Shown: positions 10,087 through 19,870 of the stretch, in pieces | Position numbering within the stretch: position 1 is the stretch's first letter | Layout of the letters: each line of letters begins with the position of its first letter | Assembly (NCBI RefSeq): GCF_030732065.1 | Contig: NZ_JAVBHX010000005.1 | Location: forward strand, 124,001-188,000 | Direction: 5' to 3' | Length of the DNA stretch: 64,000 bases | Source of the DNA: Oceanimonas aquatica | GTDB taxonomy: Bacteria; Pseudomonadota; Gammaproteobacteria; Enterobacterales; Aeromonadaceae | Notes under the pieces: generated by a model | What the model saw: only the letters and a program-made list of their open reading frames with translations | Told to the model about the DNA's origin: nothing | Database searches by the model: none | Position numbers and translations under genes: made by a program

Positions 10087-11016
10087 ATGAGCCAGACCAA
10101 CCGGCCCGTGCTGGGCCAGATCGGTGATTACGAGATCCGCCTGCTCAAGCTGTTCAAGACGGTGGTGGAGTGCGGTGGCTTTTCGGCGGCGGAAACCGAG
10201 CTCAATATCAGCCGCTCCACCATCAGTGTGCACATGGCCAACCTGGAAAGCCGGCTCAAGCTCAAACTGTGCCGTCGCGGCCGCTCGGGATTTTCCCTCA
10301 CCGACGACGGCGAGGTGATTTACGAGTCCACCAAGCGACTGTTCAGCCGGCTGGAAGAATTTCGCTACACCGTCAACGAGCTGCATGAGCAACTCAGTGG
10401 CGAACTCAAAATCGTCTCCAGTGACAGCATCTGGCTGGAGGACGAGTTTTCCATGGTAGAAGTATTCGCAGCTCTGGGCGAGCAGGCGCCGGACGTCAAC
10501 GTGAGCGTGGACGTGGCCTACATGGGCGAGATCGAGCGCCGGGTGCTGAGTGAGGACGCCGACATCGGCTTTATTCACTACCACAGAGATCTGGAAGGGC
10601 TGGATTACCATCACCTGTACCAAGTGCGCTGTTTTCTTTACTGCAGCGATCGCCATCCGCTGTTTGACGAGCAGGATGACGAGGTCATTGCCAAGCGTCT
10701 GGGCGAGTTCAAGCTCATTCATCCCGGCATTCACACCAACCCGGAAACCAGCGCCCAGCTGGCGGGCATGCAGCTGGCCGGGCGCGCCTATCACTACGAG
10801 CCTCGTGCGGCGCTGATCCTCTCGGGCCAGTACATCGGCTTTCTGCCCGAAAGCTACGCCCGCCGATGGGTGGACAGCGGCCGCCTGCGGCCCCTGCTGC
10901 CCCGGCAGAAAACCCATCTGTTGGGTGTGTCCGCCATTACCCGCAGCCACGGCCGCCAGAGCCGGGTGCGGCAACTGTTCCTGCAATTACTGAAAGCGCA
11001 GCTCGACCGCCCCTGA
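10087..11016 (+). CDS. LysR-family transcriptional regulator, probable regulator of gabDT
   Basis: 309 residues. Residues about 15-75 form the LysR winged helix-turn-helix (GGFSAAETELNISRSTISVHMANLESRL); the rest fits the substrate-binding-like effector domain. It is transcribed away from gabD across a 167-base intergenic region, the usual arrangement for a LysR activator of the neighbouring operon. The TRAP operon downstream on the same strand is another possible target. The ligand cannot be read from sequence. Confidence 0.88.
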   Translation: MSQTNRPVLGQIGDYEIRLLKLFKTVVECGGFSAAETELNISRSTISVHMANLESRLKLKLCRRGRSGFSLTDDGEVIYESTKRLFSRLEEFRYTVNELHEQLSGELKIVSSDSIWLEDEFSMVEVFAALGEQAPDVNVSVDVAYMGEIERRVLSEDADIGFIHYHRDLEGLDYHHLYQVRCFLYCSDRHPLFDEQDDEVIAKRLGEFKLIHPGIHTNPETSAQLAGMQLAGRAYHYEPRAALILSGQYIGFLPESYARRWVDSGRLRPLLPRQKTHLLGVSAITRSHGRQSRVRQLFLQLLKAQLDRP

Positions 11017-11286
11017 GCCCTTGGTCGGCACCTCTCGCCGGCCATAACAATATGATCACACTCACAGTTCCTGCCACAAGTTGTGCTGGTCAACAGCTCG
11101 ATGTCGGTGCTAACCACTACATAAACAAAGGTTTTCCGTTTTTTGTTTGATTGCCATCAAACTCAAGTTGAATTCGCCTGTATTTAACCGGTCGTTAACC
11201 TGCCGCAGACTTCTCCCGCCAAAACAAATACAACCTCGGGCCTCGCCCGACACTAACGGAACGTGATAACACAAGGGACTAACCAC

Positions 11287-12294
11287 ATGACCAGACTCTG
11301 GAGCTCTGCCCGCACCAAGATCGCCGCTTCCCTGATTGCCGTTGCCGGCATGGGAGCCACCATGGAAGCCATGGCCGCCGACGTCACCTGGCGCTTTACC
11401 AATCTCTATTCCCGCGGCACCGCCTTTGGCGATGTTTACCAATCCTTTGCCGACAAGATTGAAGCCGACTCCAACGGCCGCATGAAGATCAACATGCTCT
11501 ACGCCGGCGAAGGCGTCGACACCAAGGGCATCATCAGCGCCACCAAGTCCGGCCTGCTGGACATGGCCGCGCCCTTCCAGCCCATGCACGCCGGCGAAAT
11601 TCCCTTTGGTGTGGTAGAGGTAGGCCTGCCCGGCTCCAACGGCAGCCTGGACGAGCTGAACCAGCTGTTTCATGAAAAAGGCTGGAGTGACGTGCTGACC
11701 GAAGCCTACGACCGTCACAACCTGGTGTGGCTGGATCCCTACTTTCAGCCCGGCGTGTACGTCATCACCAAGAAGAAGATCGAGTCCATTGAAGACTTCA
11801 AGGGCCTGAAGATTCGAGCTCCGGGTGCCTACGGCCGCTTCTTCCGTGAGCTGGGTGCCTCTCCGGTCAACCTGGCCTGGGGTGAAACCTACACCAGCCT
11901 GGCCACCGGCGTCATCGACGGCACCATCGGCTCCAACCTGATCGATCACCGCGACGGCAACTTCGCCGAAGTGGCCAAGTTCATGTACCCGCTGCCGGTC
12001 TCCAGCGCCCAGGCCCTGCCGATACTGGTCAACAAGAACGCCTGGAGCAAACTGCCGGACGATCTGAAAGACGTGGTGCGCAACGCCGCCAAGTGGCACG
12101 CCACTCAGCAGGCCGAGAAATCCGCCCTGTGGGAAAAGGAAGCCGTGGCCGACATGGAGCAACTGGGCATGACCTGGAGCCCGGAAGCCTCTGAAGCCGA
12201 CAAGAATAAGTGGCGTGACGCCGCCGAAGCGGTCTGGGCCCACTACGGCAAGACCGACAAGTACAGCGCCCGCCTGGTAGAACTGCTGAAGTAA
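11287..12294 (+). CDS. TRAP transporter solute-binding protein, DctP family
   Basis: 335 residues. A signal peptide (residues 1-29, ending MEAMA-A) is followed by a DctP fold: the segment KKKIESIEDFKGLKIRAPG carries the Arg that usually binds the substrate carboxylate, and WGETYTSLATGVIDG is the usual helix after it. It captures an organic acid in the periplasm for the two membrane subunits encoded next. The substrate is unknown. ATG 11287 is preferred over 11263 because it starts the signal peptide. Confidence 0.9.
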   Translation: MTRLWSSARTKIAASLIAVAGMGATMEAMAADVTWRFTNLYSRGTAFGDVYQSFADKIEADSNGRMKINMLYAGEGVDTKGIISATKSGLLDMAAPFQPMHAGEIPFGVVEVGLPGSNGSLDELNQLFHEKGWSDVLTEAYDRHNLVWLDPYFQPGVYVITKKKIESIEDFKGLKIRAPGAYGRFFRELGASPVNLAWGETYTSLATGVIDGTIGSNLIDHRDGNFAEVAKFMYPLPVSSAQALPILVNKNAWSKLPDDLKDVVRNAAKWHATQQAEKSALWEKEAVADMEQLGMTWSPEASEADKNKWRDAAEAVWAHYGKTDKYSARLVELLK

Positions 12295-12303
12295 ACCTCA
12301 CTA

Positions 12304-12324
12304 CTGCCCCGCACTGCGGGGCAG
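12304..12324 (+). promoter_or_regulatory. Intercistronic stem-loop between TRAP binding-protein and membrane genes
   Basis: A perfect 9-bp stem CTGCCCCGC / GCGGGGCAG with a 3-base loop and no T-run. Such a structure after a binding-protein gene usually protects its mRNA or limits read-through, so that more binding protein than permease is made. Confidence 0.65.
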
Positions 12325-12345
12325 TCTGTATGACCCGGATGTATC

Positions 12346-12879
12346 ATGAAAACTCTGCTTAGTATCTGGTGCAGGGCCACCGGCTGGCTGGTGTCGGCCA
12401 CCAGCCACACCATCTCCCTGGCCCTGCCACTGCTGGCGGGCACCGTCGCCTTTGAGGTGTTCTCCCGCTACGTACTCGACCGCCCCACGCTCTGGGCCTA
12501 CGACGTATCGCTGTTTTTGTTCGGCTACATCGGTGCCCTGTGCGGTGCCCATGCCCAGCTGAAAAAATCCCATATCAACGTGGATATCGTGTATCTGGCG
12601 GTGTCCCAACGCTGGAAAAATGCCTTTGACCTGCTGGCCAACGCGCTGGGGGGCTTTTTCCTGCTGGTGATCGCCACCAAGGGCTGGGAAAAGGCCGTGG
12701 AAGCCATGGAATTCGGCTACACCCGCCAGTCGGAGTGGGCACCGTCCATCTCCCATTTCTGGATCATGGTCACCGCCGCTGCCGTGCTGTTTTTGCTGCA
12801 GCTGTCCGCCGACATGATCAAGGACACCTGGCATCTGATCACCGGTGAGCCCCTGCTGAGCGAGGAAGAACAACAATGA
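12346..12879 (+). CDS. TRAP transporter small membrane subunit, DctQ family
   Basis: 177 residues with four hydrophobic helices and the family segment EVFSRYVLDRPTLWAYDVSLFLF. It pairs with the large subunit in the inner membrane. Its stop overlaps the next start (ATGA), indicating translational coupling. Confidence 0.9.
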   Translation: MKTLLSIWCRATGWLVSATSHTISLALPLLAGTVAFEVFSRYVLDRPTLWAYDVSLFLFGYIGALCGAHAQLKKSHINVDIVYLAVSQRWKNAFDLLANALGGFFLLVIATKGWEKAVEAMEFGYTRQSEWAPSISHFWIMVTAAAVLFLLQLSADMIKDTWHLITGEPLLSEEEQQ

Positions 12880-14192
12880 GTATTGAACTGATCACCGGCC
12901 TGCTGCTGGTGGGCGTCATGGTGTCCTTTATCATGGGCGCCCAGGTGGGTCTGGCGCTGGGCGGCGTGGCCATGCTGCTGGGGTACGCCACCTGGGGCGA
13001 AGGCATCTTCAACATAGTGCCCACCACCATTGAAAGCACCCTGTTCAGCTTTGTACTGCTGGCCATTCCCCTTTACATTTACATGGGCCAGTTGCTGACC
13101 CGCTCAGGCATTGGCGATGCCATGTTCAAGGCCAGCCAATTGGTAATTGGCCGTATCCGCGGCTCACTGGCGATCAGCGTGATCGGCGTCTGCTCCATGA
13201 TCGGCGCCATGGTCGGCATCATTGGTGCCGGCATCATGACCTCTGGCAGCATCGCCCTGCGCCCCATGCTGGAGCGCGGCTACGACAAGAAGCTGGCCCT
13301 TGGGGTGATCATGGCCGGCGGTGGCCTCGGCATTCTGATCCCGCCCAGCATTCCCATGATCCTGTTCAGCTCCACCACCCAGAACTCGGTGGGCAAAATG
13401 TTTATCGGTGCCATGGTACCGGCGCTGATCTCCATTACCGTACTGATGCTGTACGTGGTGATCTCCTGCAAGCTGAACCCGGAGCGCGCCCCCATGGGCC
13501 ATGCCCTGGACGCCCCCAAAAACCGGCGGGAAAAACTGATCACCCTGCGCGACGGCTTTCTCGCCCTGGGGCTGATTGTGCTGGTACTGGGCAGCATCAT
13601 CAGCGGCATCGCCACGCCCACCGAATCCGGCGCCATCGGCGTGGTGGGTGCTCTGCTGCTGGCCATTCTCTACCGGCGGTTCAAGCTCAACATGATGAAA
13701 CGCTCCGGCGCCGAAACCGCACTGCTGGTGAGCGTGGCCATCTGGATCGTGCTGGGCGCCTCGGTATTCAGCAACTTTCATCTGCTGATGGGGGTACAGG
13801 GCATGGTGGCCGACTTTGCCGCCGGCCTGGATCTGCCCCCCATCGCCATCATCATCATGATGCAGGTGGTGATGCTGCTGCTCGGCTTTATCATCGACGA
13901 GATGATCATCGTGCTGATCTGCGCGCCCCTGTTCACCCCCATTGCGGTGAGCCTGGGCTACGACCCCATCTGGTTCGGCATTCTGATGATCCTCAATATC
14001 GAGATCGCGGTGCAGACCCCACCCTACGGCTTTGCACTCTTCTACCTCAAGGGCATCGCCCCTCCCGGGGTGACCATGATGGATATTTACAAGTCCATCC
14101 TGCCCTTTGTACTGCTCAAGCTGGGCGTACTGATCCTGTGCATGCTGGTGCCGGAAATCGTGACCTGGCTGCCCAACAAACTGATGGGGTAA
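12876..14192 (+). CDS. TRAP transporter large membrane subunit, DctM family
   Basis: 438 residues, about 12 hydrophobic segments. Family motifs include GGGLGILIPPSIPMI and the C-terminal TPPYGFALFYLKGIAP. It forms the Na+-driven transport channel. It sits between dctQ (4-base overlap) and the UspA gene (gap 6 bases) in one operon. Confidence 0.93.
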   Translation: MSIELITGLLLVGVMVSFIMGAQVGLALGGVAMLLGYATWGEGIFNIVPTTIESTLFSFVLLAIPLYIYMGQLLTRSGIGDAMFKASQLVIGRIRGSLAISVIGVCSMIGAMVGIIGAGIMTSGSIALRPMLERGYDKKLALGVIMAGGGLGILIPPSIPMILFSSTTQNSVGKMFIGAMVPALISITVLMLYVVISCKLNPERAPMGHALDAPKNRREKLITLRDGFLALGLIVLVLGSIISGIATPTESGAIGVVGALLLAILYRRFKLNMMKRSGAETALLVSVAIWIVLGASVFSNFHLLMGVQGMVADFAAGLDLPPIAIIIMMQVVMLLLGFIIDEMIIVLICAPLFTPIAVSLGYDPIWFGILMILNIEIAVQTPPYGFALFYLKGIAPPGVTMMDIYKSILPFVLLKLGVLILCMLVPEIVTWLPNKLMG

Positions 14193-14198
14193 CGACTC

Positions 14199-14621
14199 AT
14201 GTTCAAGGAAATACTGCTGCCGCTCGATTTTGAGCACCAGGAGCTGTACCCGCAGGTGGTGGAATCGGCACTGCGGCTGTGTCATTCGCAAGGGCGCATT
14301 CACCTGCTGTACGTGAATCCGTCCCGAGTACATCACGCTGCCGCGCCCTTTTACTCAAAAGAACTGCTGGAAAAGCAGGATCAGGCGATCACCGCACAAC
14401 TGGACGACTTTATGCAGAGCCATATTCCGGCCGAGCATCGTGGCCGGCTGGAAGTACGCCACGGCGTGGTGTACGACACCATACTGGCCCGGGCCAAAAA
14501 GCTGGCGGTGAACCTGATCATCATGCCCGCCTCATGTCCGGGCGCCAAAACCTACCTGCTGGGCTCCAACTCGTCCAAGGTGGTGCGCCACGCCGACTGC
14601 GCCGTGCTGGTGGTGCGGTAA
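14199..14621 (+). CDS. Universal stress protein (UspA family), TRAP-operon type
   Basis: 140 residues with the alpha/beta Usp fold; the C-terminal nucleotide-binding segment reads LLGSNSSKVVRHADCAVLVV, resembling the ATP-binding G-rich loop. Usp genes at the end of TRAP operons (as teaD in the ectoine transporter operon) encode regulators of the transporter; a similar role is likely here by position. Confidence 0.87.
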   Translation: MFKEILLPLDFEHQELYPQVVESALRLCHSQGRIHLLYVNPSRVHHAAAPFYSKELLEKQDQAITAQLDDFMQSHIPAEHRGRLEVRHGVVYDTILARAKKLAVNLIIMPASCPGAKTYLLGSNSSKVVRHADCAVLVVR

Positions 14622-14641
14622 AGCTCTAAACCCCGCAACAA

Positions 14642-14755
14642 GAAGCAGCAACAGGGCTACCTGCGCCGACACGCTTCGAGCCCTTCCTTGGGACGCTCGG
14701 CACATGCCTTCCGTGGCATGTGACGGTCGGCTCCGGTACTCCCTGTTGCTGCTTC
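14642..14755 (-). repeat. Long hairpin element, copy B
   Basis: Outer arms 14642-14656 and 14741-14755 are a perfect 15-bp inverted repeat. The inner core, read on the minus strand, matches copy A (2430-2532) almost base for base over about 60 bases, including the hairpin CACATGCC / GGCATGTG; one A-T pair of copy A is a C-G pair here. It again lies between convergent genes (the UspA gene and the permease gene). Confidence 0.75.
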
Positions 14756-14787
14756 ATCGAATTCCGGCGTTTCTCACAGAATAATAA

Positions 14788-16071
14788 TTACCCCTTCCCT
14801 TTCGGCCAGAGCTGCTCCATGGCCAACGCCAGCAAAGTGCCGGTCAGCAGACCGTTGCCCAGCAGGTATTGCGCCATGCTCGGGAAATGACGGTACAGGC
14901 CAGCAGGCAGGAACATGCAGCCCACCCCCAGCAGCAGGGCCACGCCCACTATGGTGCTGGCCCGGTTGTCGAGGCCGTTTTTGGTGATCAGCTGAAAGGC
15001 CAGGCTGACCAGCTTGATAAAGGTGGCCAGCAGAGCCGCATTGGCCACCGGCGCCGGCAGCAACGACAGCACGCCGACCGCTTCAGGAAACAACGCCACC
15101 AATGCCAGCAAGGCACAGGCCAGCAGAAAGGGCGCACGCCTGTCTTCACCGCTCAACTGAATAAAACCGGCGGTGACCGGCAAGGGCACCACGGCGATGG
15201 TGGCAAAGCTGCCCGCCAGGCCATGGCTGATGCCGGACGCCCAGCTGCTGCGGTTGATCACGGCGTGGTCGTCGCCCTGTCGTTCGCGCACCACCGCCGA
15301 TACCGCGGTGACCGCCGCTATCTGGTTGGAAAACAGTAGCAAGGAGAACAGCACCGCCACCACCAGCATGCCGGCATCCAGCCGCGGCAGACCCCAGGCA
15401 AACAATTCGGGCAGAGCCAGACCGGCGTTGTCGGTTGTGGTGGCCGGCGACAGCTCGAACAGCCAGAACGCCAGCCAGCCCAGCACGATGCCCACCAGCA
15501 CCGCATAGGTGCGCAGCACATTGTGACGGCTGAAAGAGCACAGCAAGACGCCCAGAAACACCAGCAGGCCAATCAGCAGCACCGGCAGACTCATGGTGCC
15601 GGTACGCGGATCCGTGACCATACCACGCACGAACACACCGGCGAGCTGAATGACCAGCAGCAGAATAAAGCAGCCGGTCACCAGGGGCGTAAACAAAAAC
15701 AGCAGCCGGTGCACCTGACGCGCCAGCCCCAGCACCAGCATGATAAGGCCGGCGACCAGCACACCGCCGGAAAGCAGCCGCAGCGTCTCGAAACTGTCCA
15801 GCCCCTGCTCCTTGCCTATGTAGGCCATCACCACAAATACGATGGCCCAGGAGCCGGCCGGGCCGTCGGCAATGGGGTAACGGTGCCCCAGCCAGGCCTG
15901 CAGCCCGGAGCTCAGCCCCACCACCAGCAGGGTGCGCTGCACCAGGCCCGCCACCTCAGTGCTGTCGAGACCAAAAGCCTGCCCCAGCACGATGGGCAAC
16001 GCCAGGGCGTTGGCCAGCAAAAATACAAACCACTGAGTCACGCTCAGTCCCCACCCCAGGTGGTGTCGCAT
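14788..16071 (-). CDS. NCS2-family nucleobase permease (uracil/xanthine type)
   Basis: 427 residues, strongly hydrophobic with about 12-14 membrane segments. The early segment FFLLANALALPIVLGQAFG-like stretch (residues about 14-32) and the ADGPAGSWAIVF motif resemble Bacillus-type purine/uracil permeases of the NCS2 family. It probably imports a purine or pyrimidine with protons. Which base is carried cannot be read directly. It ends near the hairpin element and has no operon partner. Confidence 0.8.
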   Translation of the reverse strand: MRHHLGWGLSVTQWFVFLLANALALPIVLGQAFGLDSTEVAGLVQRTLLVVGLSSGLQAWLGHRYPIADGPAGSWAIVFVVMAYIGKEQGLDSFETLRLLSGGVLVAGLIMLVLGLARQVHRLLFLFTPLVTGCFILLLVIQLAGVFVRGMVTDPRTGTMSLPVLLIGLLVFLGVLLCSFSRHNVLRTYAVLVGIVLGWLAFWLFELSPATTTDNAGLALPELFAWGLPRLDAGMLVVAVLFSLLLFSNQIAAVTAVSAVVRERQGDDHAVINRSSWASGISHGLAGSFATIAVVPLPVTAGFIQLSGEDRRAPFLLACALLALVALFPEAVGVLSLLPAPVANAALLATFIKLVSLAFQLITKNGLDNRASTIVGVALLLGVGCMFLPAGLYRHFPSMAQYLLGNGLLTGTLLALAMEQLWPKGKG

Positions 16072-16145
16072 TGAAGATCTCCCGCGATAAAAAGAAGAAA
16101 AGTTAGCAAGGACAGGCCGCCGCAGGCGGCCCTTTCAGGTGAGCA

Positions 16146-16574
16146 TTAACGGGCGTTATTGTCGGTATTCTCCAGGCGGCCGTCCAGGGCTTCCAGAATG
16201 GAGCAATGCTCGGCGCTTTCCTGGCCGCCGCAGCAGGCGTCAGACAGCTGTCGCAGGGAGCGGCGAAACTGCTCCAGCTCGCGAATGCGCTCTTCCACGT
16301 CGGCCAGTTTGGTATCGGCCACCGCCTTCACCTCGCGGCAGGTGACCTCGCAGCTGCTGATACGCAAGGCCAGCAGCTCCTCAATGTCTTTCAGGGAAAA
16401 GCCCACCTTCTTGCTGCGCAGAATAAAGTGCAGGCGTTTTTTGTCTTCCTCACTGTACTGCCGGTAACCCGTGGGCGTGCGCAAACTGGGCACCAGCAGC
16501 CCTTGCTTCTCATAAAAACGCAGGGTATCGGTCTTGATACCGAAGGCCCTGGCCAGCTCGCCGATGCGATACAT
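16146..16574 (-). CDS. zntR: MerR-family zinc-responsive regulator, ZntR-like
   Basis: 142 residues: MerR helix-turn-helix at the start (MYRIGELARAFGIKTDTLRFYEK), a long dimerisation helix, and the zinc-binding C-terminal loop DACCGGQESAEHCSIL. The Cys pattern (CC and C further on, with Cys about 113) is that of ZntR rather than CueR. It should activate a zinc exporter gene (zntA), which is not in this window, so it acts at a distance. A strong ribosome site (AGGAGGAG) precedes the start. Confidence 0.88.
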   Translation of the reverse strand: MYRIGELARAFGIKTDTLRFYEKQGLLVPSLRTPTGYRQYSEEDKKRLHFILRSKKVGFSLKDIEELLALRISSCEVTCREVKAVADTKLADVEERIRELEQFRRSLRQLSDACCGGQESAEHCSILEALDGRLENTDNNAR

Positions 16575-16696
16575 TCGCTCCTCCTGTCTGAGCGGGGTTG
16601 GTTACACATAAAATCTCTTGACACCAAACCAAATAGTCCGGCATGGCGCGACAAAATACAGTAGAATATGCCGCCTTCTGTTCTGGCGTACCAGGC

Positions 16697-16742
16697 GGTT
16701 TGGTAAAGCCGGTGGCGTCGCGTTCGCCGATTTTACCAAACC
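16697..16742 (+). promoter_or_regulatory. Perfect inverted repeat in the purH leader
   Basis: GGTTTGGTAAA (16697-16707) and TTTACCAAACC (16732-16742) form an 11-bp perfect stem around a 24-base loop, 32 bases before the purH start. No T-run follows. It could be a regulatory RNA hairpin or a protein-binding palindrome; it does not resemble the PurR operator. Confidence 0.5.
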
Positions 16743-16774
16743 CCCCGATGAATCGTTAAAGGAACGAGAACATA

Positions 16775-18358
16775 ATGGAAACTGCCCGACCCATTCGCCG
16801 AGCTCTGCTGAGTGTGTCCGACAAACAAGGCATTGTTGAATTCGCCCAGGGGCTGCACGCCCGTGGCGTGGAACTGCTGTCTACCGGCGGCACTGCCCGC
16901 CTGCTGGCGGAACAAGGCCTGTCCGTGACCGAAGTATCCGACTATACCGGTTTTCCGGAAATGATGGACGGTCGCGTCAAGACACTGCACCCCAAGGTAC
17001 ACGGCGGCATTCTTGGTCGTCGCGGCCAGGACGACGCCATCATGAACGAGCACGGCATTGCGCCCATCGACATGGTCGTGGTCAATCTCTATCCTTTCGC
17101 CAACACCGTTGCCAAGGCCGACTGCAGCCTGGAAGACGCGATTGAAAACATCGACATCGGTGGCCCCACCATGGTGCGCGCCGCGGCCAAGAACCACAAC
17201 GATGTGGCCATCGTGGTCAACGCCAGCGACTACGATCGCCTGCTGGCCGAGCTGGATGCCAACGGCAACAGCCTGAGCCAGGCCACCCGCTTCGATCTGG
17301 CCATTGCCGCCTTTGAGCACACCGCCCAGTACGACGGCATGATCGCCAACTACTTCGGCACCATGGTTCCGGCCTACCACCAGTCCGCCGAGGGCTCCAA
17401 GTTCCCGCGCACTGTCAACTACCAGTTCACCAAGAAGCAGGATCTGCGCTACGGCGAAAACAGCCACCAGAGTGCCGCCTTCTACGTGGAAAACAACGTT
17501 GACGAAGCGTCCGTGGCCACTGCCACCCAGCTGCAGGGCAAGGAACTGTCCTACAACAACATCGCCGACACCGACGCCGCCCTGGAGTGTGTGAAGGAAT
17601 TCATTGAGCCGGCCTGTGTGATCGTCAAGCACGCCAACCCCTGTGGTGTGGCTCTGGGCAAGGATCTGCTGGAAGCCTACGACCGCGCCTACCAGACCGA
17701 TCCCACTTCCGCCTTTGGCGGCATCATCGCCTTTAACCGCGAGCTGGACGAAGCCACCGCCCGCGCCATTATCGAGCGCCAGTTTGTGGAAGTGATCATC
17801 GCCCCCTCCATCAGCGCCGACGCCAAGGCCGCCGTGGCCGACAAGAAGAACGTGCGCCTGCTGGAATGCGGTCAGTGGAGCAGCCAGACCAGCACCCTCG
17901 ACATCAAGCGCGTGAACGGCGGCATTCTGGTGCAGGACCGGGATCAGGGCATGGTCGACCTGGCCGACCTCAAGGTGGTTTCCAAGCGCCAGCCCACCGA
18001 GGAAGAGCTGAAAGACCTGCTGTTCTGCTGGAAAGTGGCCAAGTTCGTCAAGTCCAACGCCATTGTCTATGCCAAGGGCAGCCAGACCATCGGTGTGGGC
18101 GCCGGCCAGATGAGCCGCGTGTACTCCGCCAAGATCGCCGGCATCAAGGCCGCCGACGAAGGCCTGAAAGTAGAGGGCTCCGTGATGGCGTCCGACGCTT
18201 TCTTCCCCTTCCGTGACGGCATCGACGCCGCCGCCGCCGCCGGCATCAGCTGTGTGATCCAGCCCGGTGGCTCCATGCGCGACGAGGAAGTGATCCAGGC
18301 CGCCGACGAGCACGGCATGGCCATGGTCTTCACCGGCATGCGCCACTTCCGCCACTGA
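16775..18358 (+). CDS. purH: Bifunctional AICAR transformylase / IMP cyclohydrolase
   Basis: 527 residues. The N-terminal MGS-like IMP cyclohydrolase domain ([27 protein letters not shown]) is followed by the AICAR formyltransferase domain (KYGENSHQ-type motif here [13 protein letters not shown], and SNAIVYAKG). It performs the last two steps of IMP synthesis. AAAGGA precedes the ATG. It is followed after 16 bases by purD, forming the conserved purHD operon. Confidence 0.96.
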   Translation: METARPIRRALLSVSDKQGIVEFAQGLHARGVELLSTGGTARLLAEQGLSVTEVSDYTGFPEMMDGRVKTLHPKVHGGILGRRGQDDAIMNEHGIAPIDMVVVNLYPFANTVAKADCSLEDAIENIDIGGPTMVRAAAKNHNDVAIVVNASDYDRLLAELDANGNSLSQATRFDLAIAAFEHTAQYDGMIANYFGTMVPAYHQSAEGSKFPRTVNYQFTKKQDLRYGENSHQSAAFYVENNVDEASVATATQLQGKELSYNNIADTDAALECVKEFIEPACVIVKHANPCGVALGKDLLEAYDRAYQTDPTSAFGGIIAFNRELDEATARAIIERQFVEVIIAPSISADAKAAVADKKNVRLLECGQWSSQTSTLDIKRVNGGILVQDRDQGMVDLADLKVVSKRQPTEEELKDLLFCWKVAKFVKSNAIVYAKGSQTIGVGAGQMSRVYSAKIAGIKAADEGLKVEGSVMASDAFFPFRDGIDAAAAAGISCVIQPGGSMRDEEVIQAADEHGMAMVFTGMRHFRH

Positions 18359-18374
18359 TTGCGAGGAAACAAGC

Positions 18375-19661
18375 ATGAACGTATTGGTTATTGGCGGTGG
18401 CGGGCGTGAACACGCCCTGGCCTGGAAAGCCGCCCAGTCACCCAAGGTAAGCCGGGTTTTTGTGGCTCCGGGCAACGCCGGCACCGAGCTTGAGCCTCAG
18501 CTGACCAACGTGGCCATCTCGGCCAACGACATTCCGGCCCTGCTGGCCTTTGCCAAACAGGAGCAGGTTGAGCTGACCATTGTCGGCCCCGAAGCGCCCC
18601 TGGTGGCCGGTGTGGTTGACGCTTTTGAAGCCGAAGATCTCGCCATTTTCGGCCCCAGCGCCGGCGCTGCCCAGCTGGAAGGCTCCAAGGCCTTTACCAA
18701 GGACTTCCTGGCGCGCCAGCAAATTCCTACCGCCGCCTATCAAAACTTCACCGAGGTGGAGCCGGCGCTGGAGTACCTGCGTCAGCAGGGTGCCCCCATC
18801 GTGATCAAGGCCGATGGCCTGGCCGCGGGCAAGGGTGTGATTGTGGCCATGACCCTGGAAGAAGCCGAAGCCGCGGTGCGCGACATGCTGGCAGGCAACG
18901 CCTTTGGTGATGCCGGCAGCCGGGTGGTGATCGAGGAATTCCTCGACGGCGAAGAAGCTTCATTTATCGTGATGGTCGACGGCGAGCACGTGCTGCCCAT
19001 GGCCACCAGCCAGGATCACAAGCGCGTGGGCGACAAGGACACCGGCCCCAACACCGGCGGCATGGGCGCCTACAGCCCGGCGCCCGTGGTGACCGCCGAA
19101 ATCCATGATCGCATCATGGAGCAGGTGATCATGCCCACCGTGCGCGGCATGGCGGAAGAAGGCCATGTCTACAAGGGCTTCCTCTATGCCGGTCTGATGA
19201 TCGACAAGGCCGGTCAGCCCAAGGTGATCGAGTTCAACTGCCGTTTCGGCGACCCGGAAACCCAGCCCATCATGCTGCGGCTGAAGTCCGATCTGGTGGA
19301 ACTGTGCCAGGCCGGCTGCAAGGGTGAGCTGGACAAGGCTCACGCCGAGTTCGACACCCGCGCCGCCGTGGGTGTGGTACTGGCCGCCGGCGGCTACCCG
19401 GGCGCCTATCGCCAGTGTGACGCCATCACCGGCATTCCCGCCGAGGCCGAGGGGGCCAAGGTGTTCCATGCTGGCACTCAGCTCAAGGGTGATGACCTGG
19501 TCACCGCCGGCGGCCGTGTGCTGTGCGCCACCGCCCTGGGCGAAAGCGTCAGCCAGGCTCAGCAAAAAGCCTATGAGCTGACTCGCCAGATCCAGTGGGA
19601 CGGCGTGTTCTTCCGCAACGACATCGCCTGGCGGGCGATCGCGCGGGAACAGGCAAAATAA
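18375..19661 (+). CDS. purD: Phosphoribosylamine-glycine ligase (GAR synthetase)
   Basis: 428 residues with the N-terminal [18 protein letters not shown], the ATP-grasp loop [11 protein letters not shown] and the signature RFGDPETQP. It joins glycine to phosphoribosylamine in purine synthesis. It is the second gene of the purHD operon, with ribosome site GAGGAAA. Confidence 0.96.
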   Translation: MNVLVIGGGGREHALAWKAAQSPKVSRVFVAPGNAGTELEPQLTNVAISANDIPALLAFAKQEQVELTIVGPEAPLVAGVVDAFEAEDLAIFGPSAGAAQLEGSKAFTKDFLARQQIPTAAYQNFTEVEPALEYLRQQGAPIVIKADGLAAGKGVIVAMTLEEAEAAVRDMLAGNAFGDAGSRVVIEEFLDGEEASFIVMVDGEHVLPMATSQDHKRVGDKDTGPNTGGMGAYSPAPVVTAEIHDRIMEQVIMPTVRGMAEEGHVYKGFLYAGLMIDKAGQPKVIEFNCRFGDPETQPIMLRLKSDLVELCQAGCKGELDKAHAEFDTRAAVGVVLAAGGYPGAYRQCDAITGIPAEAEGAKVFHAGTQLKGDDLVTAGGRVLCATALGESVSQAQQKAYELTRQIQWDGVFFRNDIAWRAIAREQAK

Positions 19662-19680
19662 AAGCTGAAAGCCGAAAGTA

Positions 19681-19709
19681 AAACGGGGCCAGATTGGCCC
19701 CGTTTTTTA
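19681..19709 (+). terminator. Rho-independent terminator after purHD
   Basis: The stem ACGGGGCC / GGCCCCGT is followed by six T, 20 bases after the purD stop. Confidence 0.92.
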
Positions 19710-19716
19710 TGAAACG

Positions 19717-19776
19717 TCACCCCCGCGCAGGAACGTCATCCCCAGCGAAGGCGGGGACGGGGGTCCATGTTGCATA
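19717..19776. repeat. Intergenic palindromic repeat (CGTCA...CCCC...GGGG type)
   Basis: The stretch has a CGTCA lead followed by CCCC...GGGG palindromes, twice in tandem (19717 and about 19733), ending in GGTCCATG. It resembles the short dispersed palindromes found between genes in many gammaproteobacteria. A related unit lies at 29408-29488. Confidence 0.5.
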
Positions 19777-19870
19777 CCACGCCGGCATCTGAAGCGTATT
19801 CATGGATGCACACTCCACGGGCATGACAACCTGGATACCAGTTGCTCGTCTTCATAGACAAAGATACACG

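Noticed and set aside
11110-12243. Long minus-strand open frame (377 codons) across the TRAP binding-protein gene
   Set aside because: It mirrors the strong plus-strand gene codon by codon, is low in complexity and has no family features.
16618-16623. TTGACA as -35 of the purH promoter
   Set aside because: No -10 hexamer lies at 16-19 bases; the nearest TAGAAT is 38 bases away.
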